Of a stretch of 31,102 nt of DNA, positions 22,202 to 28,847 are shown piece by piece (position 1 is the stretch's first letter; each line of letters opens with the position of its first letter). Both the position numbers and the translations under genes were made by a program. Source of the stretch: Candidatus Uhrbacteria bacterium (lineage in GTDB: Bacteria; Patescibacteriota; Patescibacteriia; CAIXNZ01); NCBI GenBank assembly GCA_011046145.1, contig DSBA01000095.1:1-31102 (forward strand), given 5' to 3'. Under the pieces are notes generated by a model. It was not told where the DNA came from. It made no database searches and saw only the letters and a list, made by a program, of their open reading frames with translations.

Positions 22202-22988
22202 TTATATTTTTTTTTAGGCCGCTTATTATCGGTTTGTTGACAAATTTATTTGTCGCCAAAACGTTTTTTGATTTAATTGACCAGGGCAGTCCTTTAAAGT
22301 CAGAAACAAGACCGCCAGCTTCTTTAACTAATAAAATTCCTGGCGCGATATCCCATAAATTTGCGCCCGGCGAAATATAGGCTTCTGTTCTGCCTTTGGC
22401 AACCCAGGCAAATTCAAGGGAAGCAGCTCCAAGTTGGCGGATGTCAAATTGCCTGGTTTTAAAGTGTTGGTAAATTTTTATAGCCAGATTAATATCGCTT
22501 TTTTTTGATCCATGGCAATAAGTTAAAAGGGCTTTTTGCATGTTTTTTCTTGAAACTTTTATTTTTTTATTATTCAAATAAGCGCCTTTGCCTTTTTCAG
22601 CATAATAAAATTCATCAAGCATTGGCGCGTAAATAATGCCCCAAACAGGTTCATTTTTGTAAATTAATCCGAGCTGAACCGCAAAAAGAGGATTGCCCAT
22701 ATAAAAATTAGTTGTGCCGTCAAGAGGGTCAAGTGTCCATAAAAAATCGTTGCTTTTATTATTATCACCGGTTTCTTCGGAAAGAATACGCCAAGTGGGA
22801 GTCAGTTTTTTTAAAGTGTTTAGAATGATTTTTTCAGCCAAAAGATCAGCCTTGGTAACTATGTCGTGTCGGCTTTTAAATACAGCTTTTGGCTGTTGGC
22901 CTTTTTTGAATTCTTTAAGCAAAACCTGGCCTGTTTTTTTTATTACAGCCACCAGTTCTTTTTTTGTTTTTTCTCTAATAAAGACCAT
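22155..22988 (-). CDS. inositol monophosphatase family phosphatase
   Basis: 277 residues. The three metal-binding motifs are complete: SEETGD (E71, E72), WTLDPLDGTTNFYMG (D87, D90) and NLWDIAPG (D213). The Mg2+-dependent fold hydrolyses sugar phosphates, inositol phosphates or 3'-phosphoadenosine phosphates; the substrate is not determined by these motifs. It overlaps MgtC at its start by 46 nt and tsaC at its end by 47 nt, so translation is probably coupled along this run. The Lys/Thr-rich tail encoded by the overlap (KPTKTRTEKS) looks dispensable. Confidence 0.9.
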   Translation of the reverse strand: MVFIREKTKKELVAVIKKTGQVLLKEFKKGQQPKAVFKSRHDIVTKADLLAEKIILNTLKKLTPTWRILSEETGDNNKSNDFLWTLDPLDGTTNFYMGNPLFAVQLGLIYKNEPVWGIIYAPMLDEFYYAEKGKGAYLNNKKIKVSRKNMQKALLTYCHGSKKSDINLAIKIYQHFKTRQFDIRQLGAASLEFAWVAKGRTEAYISPGANLWDIAPGILLVKEAGGLVSDFKGLPWSIKSKNVLATNKFVNKPIISGLKKNINVLKNKPTKTRTEKS

Positions 22989-23416
22989 AAATTATCCTTT
23001 TTTAAATAGCGGAGTTCAAAGCGCCTCATGACAAAAAGTAGGATAAAAATGAAAAAAGTACTGATCAGGCCGATTAAATACCAGCCAATACCCACTGTTA
23101 TGCCAATAGCAGACATGACCCACAATGAGGCAGCCGTGGTCAGGCCTTCAATGCGGTGCTTATCAAAAATTATTAGTCCGGCGCCAATAAAGCCAATACC
23201 CACCAGAATTTGACCAATAATCCTAGTCGGGTCAACTAAGGGGTTGTCTCTAAAGCCGTGGACAGCTATGACAGTAAACAACGTTGCGCCAAAAGTGACC
23301 AAGGCAAGCGTCCTGGTGCCAGCTTCTTTGCCTGAAAGTTCTCTTTCAAGGCCGATTAGCCAGCCTAAAAAAATGGCTAACAGCAATTTTAAGGTGATAA
23401 TTAAAATTTCAGGCAT
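22943..23416 (-). CDS. MgtC/SapB family membrane protein
   Basis: 157 residues with about four hydrophobic helices. FLGWLIGLERELSGKEAGTR, LVTFGATLFTV and GFIGAGLI are the MgtC/SapB N-domain motifs in order. The family is linked to Mg2+ homeostasis and, in pathogens, to inhibition of ATP synthase; the role here is unknown. A Lys-rich C-terminus (KKDNLWSLLEKKQKKNW) is encoded by the stretch that overlaps the following phosphatase gene. The gene is the first of the minus-strand run and has TATACT elements upstream. Confidence 0.9.
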   Translation of the reverse strand: MPEILIITLKLLLAIFLGWLIGLERELSGKEAGTRTLALVTFGATLFTVIAVHGFRDNPLVDPTRIIGQILVGIGFIGAGLIIFDKHRIEGLTTAASLWVMSAIGITVGIGWYLIGLISTFFIFILLFVMRRFELRYLKKDNLWSLLEKKQKKNWWL

Positions 23417-23438
23417 ATTTTTTAAATTAACGAATTAA

Positions 23439-23458
23439 AGTATACTTATAGTATAGCA
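23439..23458 (-). promoter_or_regulatory. promoter region with two TATACT elements
   Basis: Minus strand: TGC followed by TATACT (23455-23450), then a second TATACT (23444-23439), 11 bp apart. The latter is within the perfect palindrome AGTATACT (23439-23446), so it also reads as a -10 on plus towards the zinc-ribbon gene. No good -35 is seen. Confidence 0.4.
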
Positions 23459-23500
23459 AAAAAAAATAAACTTGGCTTTATTTGAAAAAAGGAGGAAAAA

Positions 23501-23698
23501 ATGGCAAGCGAAAAAAGTTCTAGATTGTCCTCTACGCAAAAGGCAATGCAAAAATTAGTAGAGCATCAAAAACAAGCATTGGCAAAATGCTGCCCGTATT
23601 GTTGGGGGTCGTTAGAACGTGAAACAATAATTTCACTTCGCTGCCCTGCTTGTGACAGGATTTATTATGTGGAGGATTTATTAAAAGGCGCTGATTAA
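23501..23698 (+). CDS. small zinc-ribbon protein, unknown
   Basis: 65 residues. A helical N-terminal half (STQKAMQKLVEHQKQALA) precedes a zinc ribbon with CCPYC and CPAC separated by about 18 residues: four ligands C-x2-C...C-x2-C. YYVEDLLKGAD ends the protein. It has one of the best Shine-Dalgarno sequences in the window (AAAAGGAGGAAAAA). It may bind DNA, RNA or another protein; nothing narrows this. It is divergent from mgtC, and the coding sequence ends inside its terminator hairpin. Confidence 0.75.
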   Translation: MASEKSSRLSSTQKAMQKLVEHQKQALAKCCPYCWGSLERETIISLRCPACDRIYYVEDLLKGAD

Positions 23699-23717
23699 TT
23701 ATTCAGCGCTTTTATTT
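23683..23717. terminator. bidirectional terminator containing the zinc-ribbon stop codon
   Basis: GCGCTGA (23688-23694) pairs with TCAGCGC (23703-23709), flanked by AAAAG and TTTTATTTT. The stop TAA (23696-23698) is in the loop. Confidence 0.8.
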
Positions 23718-24223
23718 TAATTTATTTTTTCTAGAAGAATAAGGTCGGCTTCTTGAGTTTTTGTGTCAAAAATAGCAAAAGTAGCTTTGGTAAAAAATCC
23801 GGCTAAGGTGCCTGGATTAATTAAATTAGTTTTGCCTATTTTTTCCTGCCAGGGTAAATGAGTGTGGCCGTAAAAAACAAAATCGTATTTTTGGCTGGCA
23901 GCCATTTTTTTAGCCAGAGTTGGAAAATGGCAAAAAGTTATTTTTAACCCTTCAATCTCAATTTTGCCGGCGTTGCCGTGGTAAATAATTTGAGGAAATT
24001 TCTTTACCATGTTTTTAAAGCCTTCTATGTCGCCGTCAACATTGCCTTTGACCACATGGATTTCTTTGCCTTTGAATAGTTTGCCAAATTCGCCTAAAAT
24101 TATCGGGGCGCAAACATCTCCGCAATGAATCATTACGGGGATTTTTTGTTTATTTATATATTTCATTGCCTTTTGGATATTGGGCAAATTGTCATGGGAG
24201 TCGGAAATGATTGCGATTTTCAT
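23717..24223 (-). CDS. YfcE/MJ0936-type metallophosphoesterase
   Basis: 168 residues from the ATG at 24223. An in-frame Lys/Ser-rich extension to 24361 is non-coding-like and is left out. Calcineurin-like motifs are complete: ISDSHDNLPN (D, H), HCGDVC (G-D), VKGNVDGD (G-N-x-D), CHFPTLAKK, and FYGHTHLPW (G-H-T-H), followed by LINPGTLAG. The fold binds two metals and hydrolyses phosphodiesters, with cyclic nucleotides as model substrates; the natural substrate is unknown. It follows trigger factor at a distance with a terminator between, so it is probably transcribed separately. Confidence 0.9.
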   Translation of the reverse strand: MKIAIISDSHDNLPNIQKAMKYINKQKIPVMIHCGDVCAPIILGEFGKLFKGKEIHVVKGNVDGDIEGFKNMVKKFPQIIYHGNAGKIEIEGLKITFCHFPTLAKKMAASQKYDFVFYGHTHLPWQEKIGKTNLINPGTLAGFFTKATFAIFDTKTQEADLILLEKIN

Positions 24224-24376
24224 AAGTTTGTTTAGAAGTGAAAAAAGAGCTATACGATCTAGAGGTGAAGAAGTGTAAAAGTGAAAAGATGGCAAGCTAA
24301 AGACTCCTTTTCCCTTTTTGCTCCTCTTGCTCTTATTACCCTTCTTCTTAAAGTTTACCAAAATTTTTTAGAAAAA

Positions 24377-24406
24377 GAAAAAAGCACCGCGTTGCGGGGC
24401 TTTTTA
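24377..24406 (-). terminator. trigger factor terminator
   Basis: On minus, AAAAAGC-C-CCGC pairs with GCGG-T-GCTTTTTT around AAC, with one mismatch and a final T-run. Confidence 0.75.
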
Positions 24407-24412
24407 CATCTT

Positions 24413-25735
24413 TTAGTGATTATGATTAATTTCTGGATTCTTTTTATCTCTTTCCACGCAGGTTGTTTTTAATAAAGCAAGGACTTTTTGGTTGCCGATC
24501 ATGTTTCTGACATAATCGCGGTATTGAGGTGAGTCTAATTGTTGGATTATTTCCGGGTTTTGTTGGTACATATTTTTCATTTTTTCCAGTTCCTTGTCAA
24601 TTTCAGCTTCTTTAATTTCGATTTTTTCAGCAAAGAAAATTTGCCTCATTAATAAAGCCCCTTTGACTCTTTTTATGGCTTGAGGCACAAAATCAAGTTT
24701 TAACTGGTCAGGAGTTTTATTTAAATGTTTTAAATAATCCTCAAATTTCAACCCTTGCATGGCTATATTTGATTCCAGTTCCTGGATCATTTTTTTTGTT
24801 TCAGCGTCAATTAAAATATCAGGAATTTCACTAAACTCTGACCGCTCAATTATTTTTTCCAAAAGTTCCCGCTCTATCTTTTCTTCTTCTTTATGATGTT
24901 CTTCATGCTCTAAATTGTGCTTGATTTGTTCTTTTAATTTAGTTAATGATTCCTGCCCTAGCTCTTTGGCAAATTCATCATTAATTTCTGGGATTTCTCT
25001 TTTATAAACCCCTAGAATTTTAACTTTAAATTTCGCTGGCTTGCCAGCCAAGGATTTGTTATGGTAATCTTCGGGGAATTTTAATTCAAACTCTTTTTCC
25101 TCATTGGCTTTTAAGCTGATTAAATTTTCTTCAAAGCCAGGAATAAAGTGGCTGGAGCCGATAATCATTGGATATTTTTTTTGTGCGCCGCCTTCAATTG
25201 GCACATTGTCCCTAAAAACATCAAAATCAATTTCCACTTTATCTCCATTTTCAGCTGTTTTGTCAGCCAAAGCTTCTTTGGCCCTGGATTGCCTGACTTC
25301 TTCAATAACTTTGCTTATTTGCTCGTCAGTTATCTTGATTTCTTTTTCTTTAAGCTTTATTGATTTGTAATCTCCCAGCTTGACTTCAGGAATTAAATCA
25401 ACAGTCGCTTTGTAGACAAAATCATTTTCCGGAGCCAGTTTTTCAAAGTCAACCTTGGGCGAGCCTAAGGGTTCAATCTTTTCCTTGGTAGCGATTTCAA
25501 TGTATGATTTTTCTACAGCCAAACCCGCGGCTTCTTCTAAAATTGTCATTTCTCCAATTTTTTGTTTAAGAATTTCATAAGGCACTTTTCCCGGACGAAA
25601 GCCTTCTATTTTTGTTTGTTGGGACAGCTTTTCAACAGCCTTGACTAAAAAAGGCTTTAATTCACTATTGGGAATAGTGACTGTGAATTCAATTTGGTTT
25701 TTGGGAAGTTTTTTTGTTTGATGGGTATATTTCAT
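24413..25735 (-). CDS. tig: trigger factor
   Basis: 440 residues. This chaperone docks at the ribosome tunnel exit. The ribosome-binding loop GFRPGKVP (45-52) is intact. The central FKBP-like PPIase domain (about 155-245) has GDKVEIDFDVFRDNVPIEGG and IGSSHFIPGFEENL. The helical C-terminal cradle is rich in Glu/Lys (EEHHKEEEKIERELLEKI) and ends with a His/Asn tail. clpP/clpX do not follow, unlike in many bacteria. A 35-aa basic ORF lies 49 nt upstream on the same strand, probably in the same transcript. No strong Shine-Dalgarno sequence is visible. Confidence 0.95.
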   Translation of the reverse strand: MKYTHQTKKLPKNQIEFTVTIPNSELKPFLVKAVEKLSQQTKIEGFRPGKVPYEILKQKIGEMTILEEAAGLAVEKSYIEIATKEKIEPLGSPKVDFEKLAPENDFVYKATVDLIPEVKLGDYKSIKLKEKEIKITDEQISKVIEEVRQSRAKEALADKTAENGDKVEIDFDVFRDNVPIEGGAQKKYPMIIGSSHFIPGFEENLISLKANEEKEFELKFPEDYHNKSLAGKPAKFKVKILGVYKREIPEINDEFAKELGQESLTKLKEQIKHNLEHEEHHKEEEKIERELLEKIIERSEFSEIPDILIDAETKKMIQELESNIAMQGLKFEDYLKHLNKTPDQLKLDFVPQAIKRVKGALLMRQIFFAEKIEIKEAEIDKELEKMKNMYQQNPEIIQQLDSPQYRDYVRNMIGNQKVLALLKTTCVERDKKNPEINHNH

Positions 25736-25784
25736 AAGGTTATATTAGGTTGTATGAGGTTGCTAAATAAGATTAGCTCTTAAT

Positions 25785-25892
25785 TTACTTAGCCACATTA
25801 ACCACCTTTTTAAATTTAAAATTAGAGCGAAAAGTGCTTGAAGTGCGGTAGCGGATTTGTTTTTTATTGGTTTTGCGTGAGTAGTTTTTCAT
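25785..25892 (-). CDS. 35-aa highly basic small protein, unknown
   Basis: Read on minus from the ATG at 25892: MKNYSRKTNKKQIRYRTSST then FRSNFKFKKVVNVAK. Twelve of 35 residues are Lys or Arg and only Tyr, Phe, Ser, Thr, Asn, Gln and small aliphatics make up the rest. That composition is typical of small ribosomal or RNA-binding proteins, but it matches none that I recognise (bL32-bL36, bS21, THX checked from memory). It is GC-richer than the flanks, uses CGC for four of five arginines, and has TTTTTAGGTTAGC before the ATG and a promoter 46 bp upstream. It would be co-transcribed with tig. Coding status is likely but not proven. Confidence 0.5.
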   Translation of the reverse strand: MKNYSRKTNKKQIRYRTSSTFRSNFKFKKVVNVAK

Positions 25893-25927
25893 GCTAACCT
25901 AAAAATTTCTAAATATGCAATTAAAAA

Positions 25928-25944
25928 CAATACATGTAGTATTG
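25928..25944. promoter_or_regulatory. operator-like inverted repeat over the tig operon -10
   Basis: CAATAC-ATGTA-GTATTG: 6-bp arms with a 5-bp centre, covering the -10 and the probable +1 of the minus-strand promoter. Confidence 0.4.
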
Positions 25945-25966
25945 CTTAAATTTACAGTTTAGTCAA
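25938..25966 (-). promoter_or_regulatory. promoter of the small basic ORF and tig
   Basis: Minus strand TTGACT (25966-25961), 17 bp, AATACT (25943-25938). Predicted leader is about 39 nt. It lies back-to-back with the methyltransferase promoter, the two -35 elements being 5 bp apart. Confidence 0.5.
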
Positions 25967-25971
25967 CCCAA

Positions 25972-26001
25972 TTGATTTTTTAAGCGGAAAACTGGTAAAA
26001 T
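25972..26001 (+). promoter_or_regulatory. methyltransferase promoter, leaderless
   Basis: TTGATT (25972-25977), 18 bp, TAAAAT (25996-26001) with TG one base upstream of the -10. Six bases separate it from the ATG at 26008, so +1 falls at the start codon. Confidence 0.6.
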
Positions 26002-26007
26002 TAATAT

Positions 26008-26787
26008 ATGAAACAAAATCTAAGCCAAAAAATCATAGACGCCAATATAGAGCTACACAAAAAATCAGCCAAGCATTATGACAAAATTCACCCGGAAATT
26101 TTTAATAAAAAGGAGCAAGGCTTGATTAATCATGTTTTGGCTCAGGTTTTAGCTAAGATTAAATTGGAAAAAATTAAAGTTTTAGATTTGGGCGCTGGTA
26201 CAGGCAATATTGCTTTAAAATTGCTAAACAACCCAAGAATCGAATCAATTATCGCTGTTGATTTGTCAAAAGAAATGCTGGATGAATTAGAAAAAAAGGC
26301 AGCTGTAAATTCCAAGTTGAAAATAGCCAATAAGCCAGCAGATGAATTTTTGGCAGACAATGAGGATAATTATGATCTGATAACAATCAGCTCGGTTTTG
26401 CACCATTTGCCTGATTATTTTGGGACAATTGAACTGATTTTAAAAAAATTAGCGCCAGGCGGGGTCTTGGTTATTTTTCATGAGCCCACAGGTGAAAAAT
26501 CCAGTTTATTAAGTATTTGTGAATGGTTTGATAGCCGTTTATTTGTTAATTTATTTTTGCCAAAAGATTTGAAAAATATTGTTAAAAGTTTGGATACTAT
26601 CTTGGCAGATTATCATGTTTATCATGAGTTTGATCTGTCTGGTTTAAAAAAATTTTTCAAAGCCAAGAATAATTTAGAAATTATTTTTTTCCAAAAACAT
26701 AATACTTTTGCTTTGCGGTCCCTGCGCCTGATCGGCAAATATCTGCCTAAAAAGAATAATTTTATTTTGGCAGCGCAGAAGAAATAA
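26008..26787 (+). CDS. class I SAM-dependent methyltransferase
   Basis: 259 residues. The Rossmann-like core is clear: motif I VLDLGAGTGNIALKLL (SAM binding), IIAVDLSKEMLDEL (acidic D at strand 2), YDLITISSVLHHLPD (motif IV region) and LAPGGVLVIFHEP (post-motif). The C-terminal third (about 175-259) is variable, with GLKKFFKAKNNLEIIFF. It is soluble; the substrate is unknown and could be a small molecule, lipid or quinone precursor, as motifs do not discriminate. No Shine-Dalgarno sequence; the promoter predicts a leaderless mRNA. It ends directly against a palindromic repeat used as terminator. Confidence 0.88.
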   Translation: MKQNLSQKIIDANIELHKKSAKHYDKIHPEIFNKKEQGLINHVLAQVLAKIKLEKIKVLDLGAGTGNIALKLLNNPRIESIIAVDLSKEMLDELEKKAAVNSKLKIANKPADEFLADNEDNYDLITISSVLHHLPDYFGTIELILKKLAPGGVLVIFHEPTGEKSSLLSICEWFDSRLFVNLFLPKDLKNIVKSLDTILADYHVYHEFDLSGLKKFFKAKNNLEIIFFQKHNTFALRSLRLIGKYLPKKNNFILAAQKK

Positions 26788-26896
26788 AAAAAAGCCGCCC
26801 CCTGTCATTCCGAATGAAATGAGGAATCTCTCTGTTAAACTTTTTATTGAGATTCTTCGCATTGCTCTGAATGACAGACAGGGGGTGGCTTTTTTG
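26787..26896. repeat. dispersed-type palindromic repeat acting as bidirectional terminator
   Basis: The arms 26802-26830 (starting CTGTCATTC, ending GAGGAATCTC) and 26849-26877 (starting GAGATTCTTC, ending GAATGACAG) match at 21 of 29 positions as inverted repeats around an 18-nt loop. Outside them CCCCCTGTC (26798-26806) pairs with GACAGGGGG (26877-26885) and A6/T6 runs flank both ends. The TGTCATTC...GAATCTC / GAGATTCTTC...GAATGACA pattern resembles short mobile repeats that I recall from many unrelated bacterial genomes. Confidence 0.7.
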
Positions 26897-26910
26897 TAAA
26901 AACAAAGTAA

Positions 26911-28782
26911 TTATTCAATAACTTTATTCAAATTTTCATCGTTAAAAATAGCTGTAGTTATATTTTTGCTGGTGGCTGTTAAAAAAGCGCCTGTTATTTC
27001 ATCTGTGGCCGTGGCAGTAATGTTTGTTAAAAGCGCGGGGTTTGTTCCTGCTTGGCTGGCTGTCGGCGTGATAGCCAGTTGGATTCTGGCTTCTGGCGCA
27101 GGATTGAACATCCCGGCAAAAGATGAAATATTATTGATTGACCAAGTCAGGGTTCTCGAATTTTGATCAAAAATTATTTGATTGCCATCGGTCACATTAT
27201 AAATATCAGTAAATTCTATGCCTTGAGGCACCTGGGCAGTTATTTTCAGGTCTTTTATGGGATGATGGGCGTTTGTTAATCTGATAATTGCCCAATATGC
27301 GGTATATTCGCCTACTATCGGCGGAATAGACCCGACGCCGATTTGATCTCCCTGCGGAGTAAAAAATAAACCAATGGTGTTTAAATATAAACGAGAACTG
27401 ATCAAAGTTGATGTTGCCGGACTCTCTACGATTAGGCGAGATTTTTCAAGAGGATCATCATAACTGGCAAAGCCTATAACTTCAATTTTTTGCCCGCCTT
27501 CTGCTCCCCGCTGGTAATCAATAGATGTTTTAATCGGGACTTTTATCTCAACAGAGCCTTCCTGCCCTGGCTCTATTTTTGCCAGCCAAGGAAAATTATT
27601 TTGGTTAAGGCGGTAAGTTTTTTGGCTGGCGTAATCGCCGCTTAAATTCAAGCCCAATTCAACATTTGAAACAGCGTAATTTTCCTCGTTTTGGTAAAAT
27701 AAAGTATAAGCCGCTTCTCCGCCAGGAGTAACAGAGTGGCTTTTGTCTAAATTTATTAAATTAATTTTAAATTTTGAGAAATCAATAAAAGCCGAGCCTG
27801 ATGTTTGGGCCAAAAGATATTCTTGCCCTTCAAAAACATCATATATTTTCGCGCTAAAATTCGCATTTTGCGGCTGGTTTATATAAATTTTGCCCTGGAA
27901 ACTGCAATCTGACGCCTGTTCTGTCAAAAGGTTTCCAAAGAGCCATAAATTATCGCCCTCTGTTTTTGCCAAGCTGGATTTTTCAAAGCTGAAATTTTCC
28001 GGCCAGTCCGTTTTTATTTTTAATTTGGAAAAATCCAGACTAGAATTATTTTTTAAATTAATTTTTAAGTCAAAAGGACTGGTAGCAATTATTCTTTCCG
28101 GCAAAACAATTTCAGCTGCCAGGGCAGAGGAAGTTAATTGAAAATTTTGGCTGAAAAATTCCTGTCTTTCCTGCCCGAATTTATTTTTATAATTAATAAC
28201 AGCCAAAAATTCATGAGAGTCATTAAGATTGCCAAGCAACAGACCTTTAATTTTAAATTGTCCATGGGCTTTGGGAGCTAATCCTCCAATTTTTAGAGTG
28301 TTGGTTTTAAGATCAAAGCCAGCATCTTCATAGATAGTATTTTTTAAAGCTTCTGGTTTTTTAAGCACCAAGCTTACATCAGCCAGAGTGTCTGAAGTTG
28401 TATTTTCATAGTCAATTACAAAAGTTGTTTCTTGGCCATTAACCAGATTTTCCGGGCTGGAGACAATTTTAAAATCAACTAGATTAACAAGCTTAGTCCG
28501 GCTAAAAAGCCAAAGATTCAAAATCACCCCGATTAAAATAATGATAATGACTGCCAAAACAATATCAATTAGCAAGTGGATTTTGTTTTCTCTGTAATGT
28601 TTTTCATAGCGTTTTTTCAGGGGTTGGGCAAAGATATTTAAAGTTAGGCTGCCGATCCGGTCAATTCTAATATTGCTGGCTTTGGTCAGGCCAGTTTTTT
28701 TATCTTCAGCTTTTAGTTCAATAGGCTTTGATTCAACAAAAGTAACTTCTTTTTCTTCTTTTTTATTTTGTTCTTTATCCAT
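26911..28782 (-). CDS. single-pass surface protein with repeated beta domains (DUF11-like)
   Basis: 623 residues. A Lys/Glu-rich cytoplasmic tail (1-68) and one membrane segment (about 69-93, IIIILIGVILNLWLF) are followed by a roughly 530-residue extracytoplasmic part. There, repeats of beta-sandwich type recur: VNGQETTFVIDYENTTSDTL, ATSPFDLKINLKNNSS, TPGGEAAYTLFYQNEENYAV and ITAQVPQGIEFTDIY. The N-x-x-x/L-x-V pattern with 'P-G-G-x-x-x-Y-x-x-x-x-x-N' is typical of DUF11/COG1361-like domains. No catalytic motif is visible; a scaffold or adhesion role is inferred. An extended -10 (TGCTAAAAT) ends 6 nt before the ATG, so the mRNA should be leaderless. It follows the secreted glycosidase-like gene. 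Confidence 0.7.
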   Translation of the reverse strand: MDKEQNKKEEKEVTFVESKPIELKAEDKKTGLTKASNIRIDRIGSLTLNIFAQPLKKRYEKHYRENKIHLLIDIVLAVIIIILIGVILNLWLFSRTKLVNLVDFKIVSSPENLVNGQETTFVIDYENTTSDTLADVSLVLKKPEALKNTIYEDAGFDLKTNTLKIGGLAPKAHGQFKIKGLLLGNLNDSHEFLAVINYKNKFGQERQEFFSQNFQLTSSALAAEIVLPERIIATSPFDLKINLKNNSSLDFSKLKIKTDWPENFSFEKSSLAKTEGDNLWLFGNLLTEQASDCSFQGKIYINQPQNANFSAKIYDVFEGQEYLLAQTSGSAFIDFSKFKINLINLDKSHSVTPGGEAAYTLFYQNEENYAVSNVELGLNLSGDYASQKTYRLNQNNFPWLAKIEPGQEGSVEIKVPIKTSIDYQRGAEGGQKIEVIGFASYDDPLEKSRLIVESPATSTLISSRLYLNTIGLFFTPQGDQIGVGSIPPIVGEYTAYWAIIRLTNAHHPIKDLKITAQVPQGIEFTDIYNVTDGNQIIFDQNSRTLTWSINNISSFAGMFNPAPEARIQLAITPTASQAGTNPALLTNITATATDEITGAFLTATSKNITTAIFNDENLNKVIE

Positions 28783-28788
28783 AATTAT

Positions 28789-28797
28789 ATTTTAGCA
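28789..28797 (-). promoter_or_regulatory. extended -10 promoter, leaderless, of the surface protein gene
   Basis: Minus strand TGC (28797-28795) followed by TAAAAT (28794-28789), six bases from the ATG at 28782. The -35 is weak (TTACTT). Confidence 0.55.
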
Positions 28798-28847
28798 GAA
28801 AATTAGTGATTAAGTAATTAGTCATTGGAAAATAGTGATCGCTTGTT

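Noticed and set aside
24224..24300. Repetitive GAAGTG/GTGAAAAG motifs that might be a small repeat array
   Set aside because: Spacing and units are irregular, without constant spacers; no CRISPR-like pattern is present here or elsewhere in the window.
24224..24361. In-frame N-terminal extension of the phosphoesterase
   Set aside because: The 46 extra residues are Lys/Ser low-complexity, the family starts at MKIAIISDSHDN, and no relative of the fold needs an extension.
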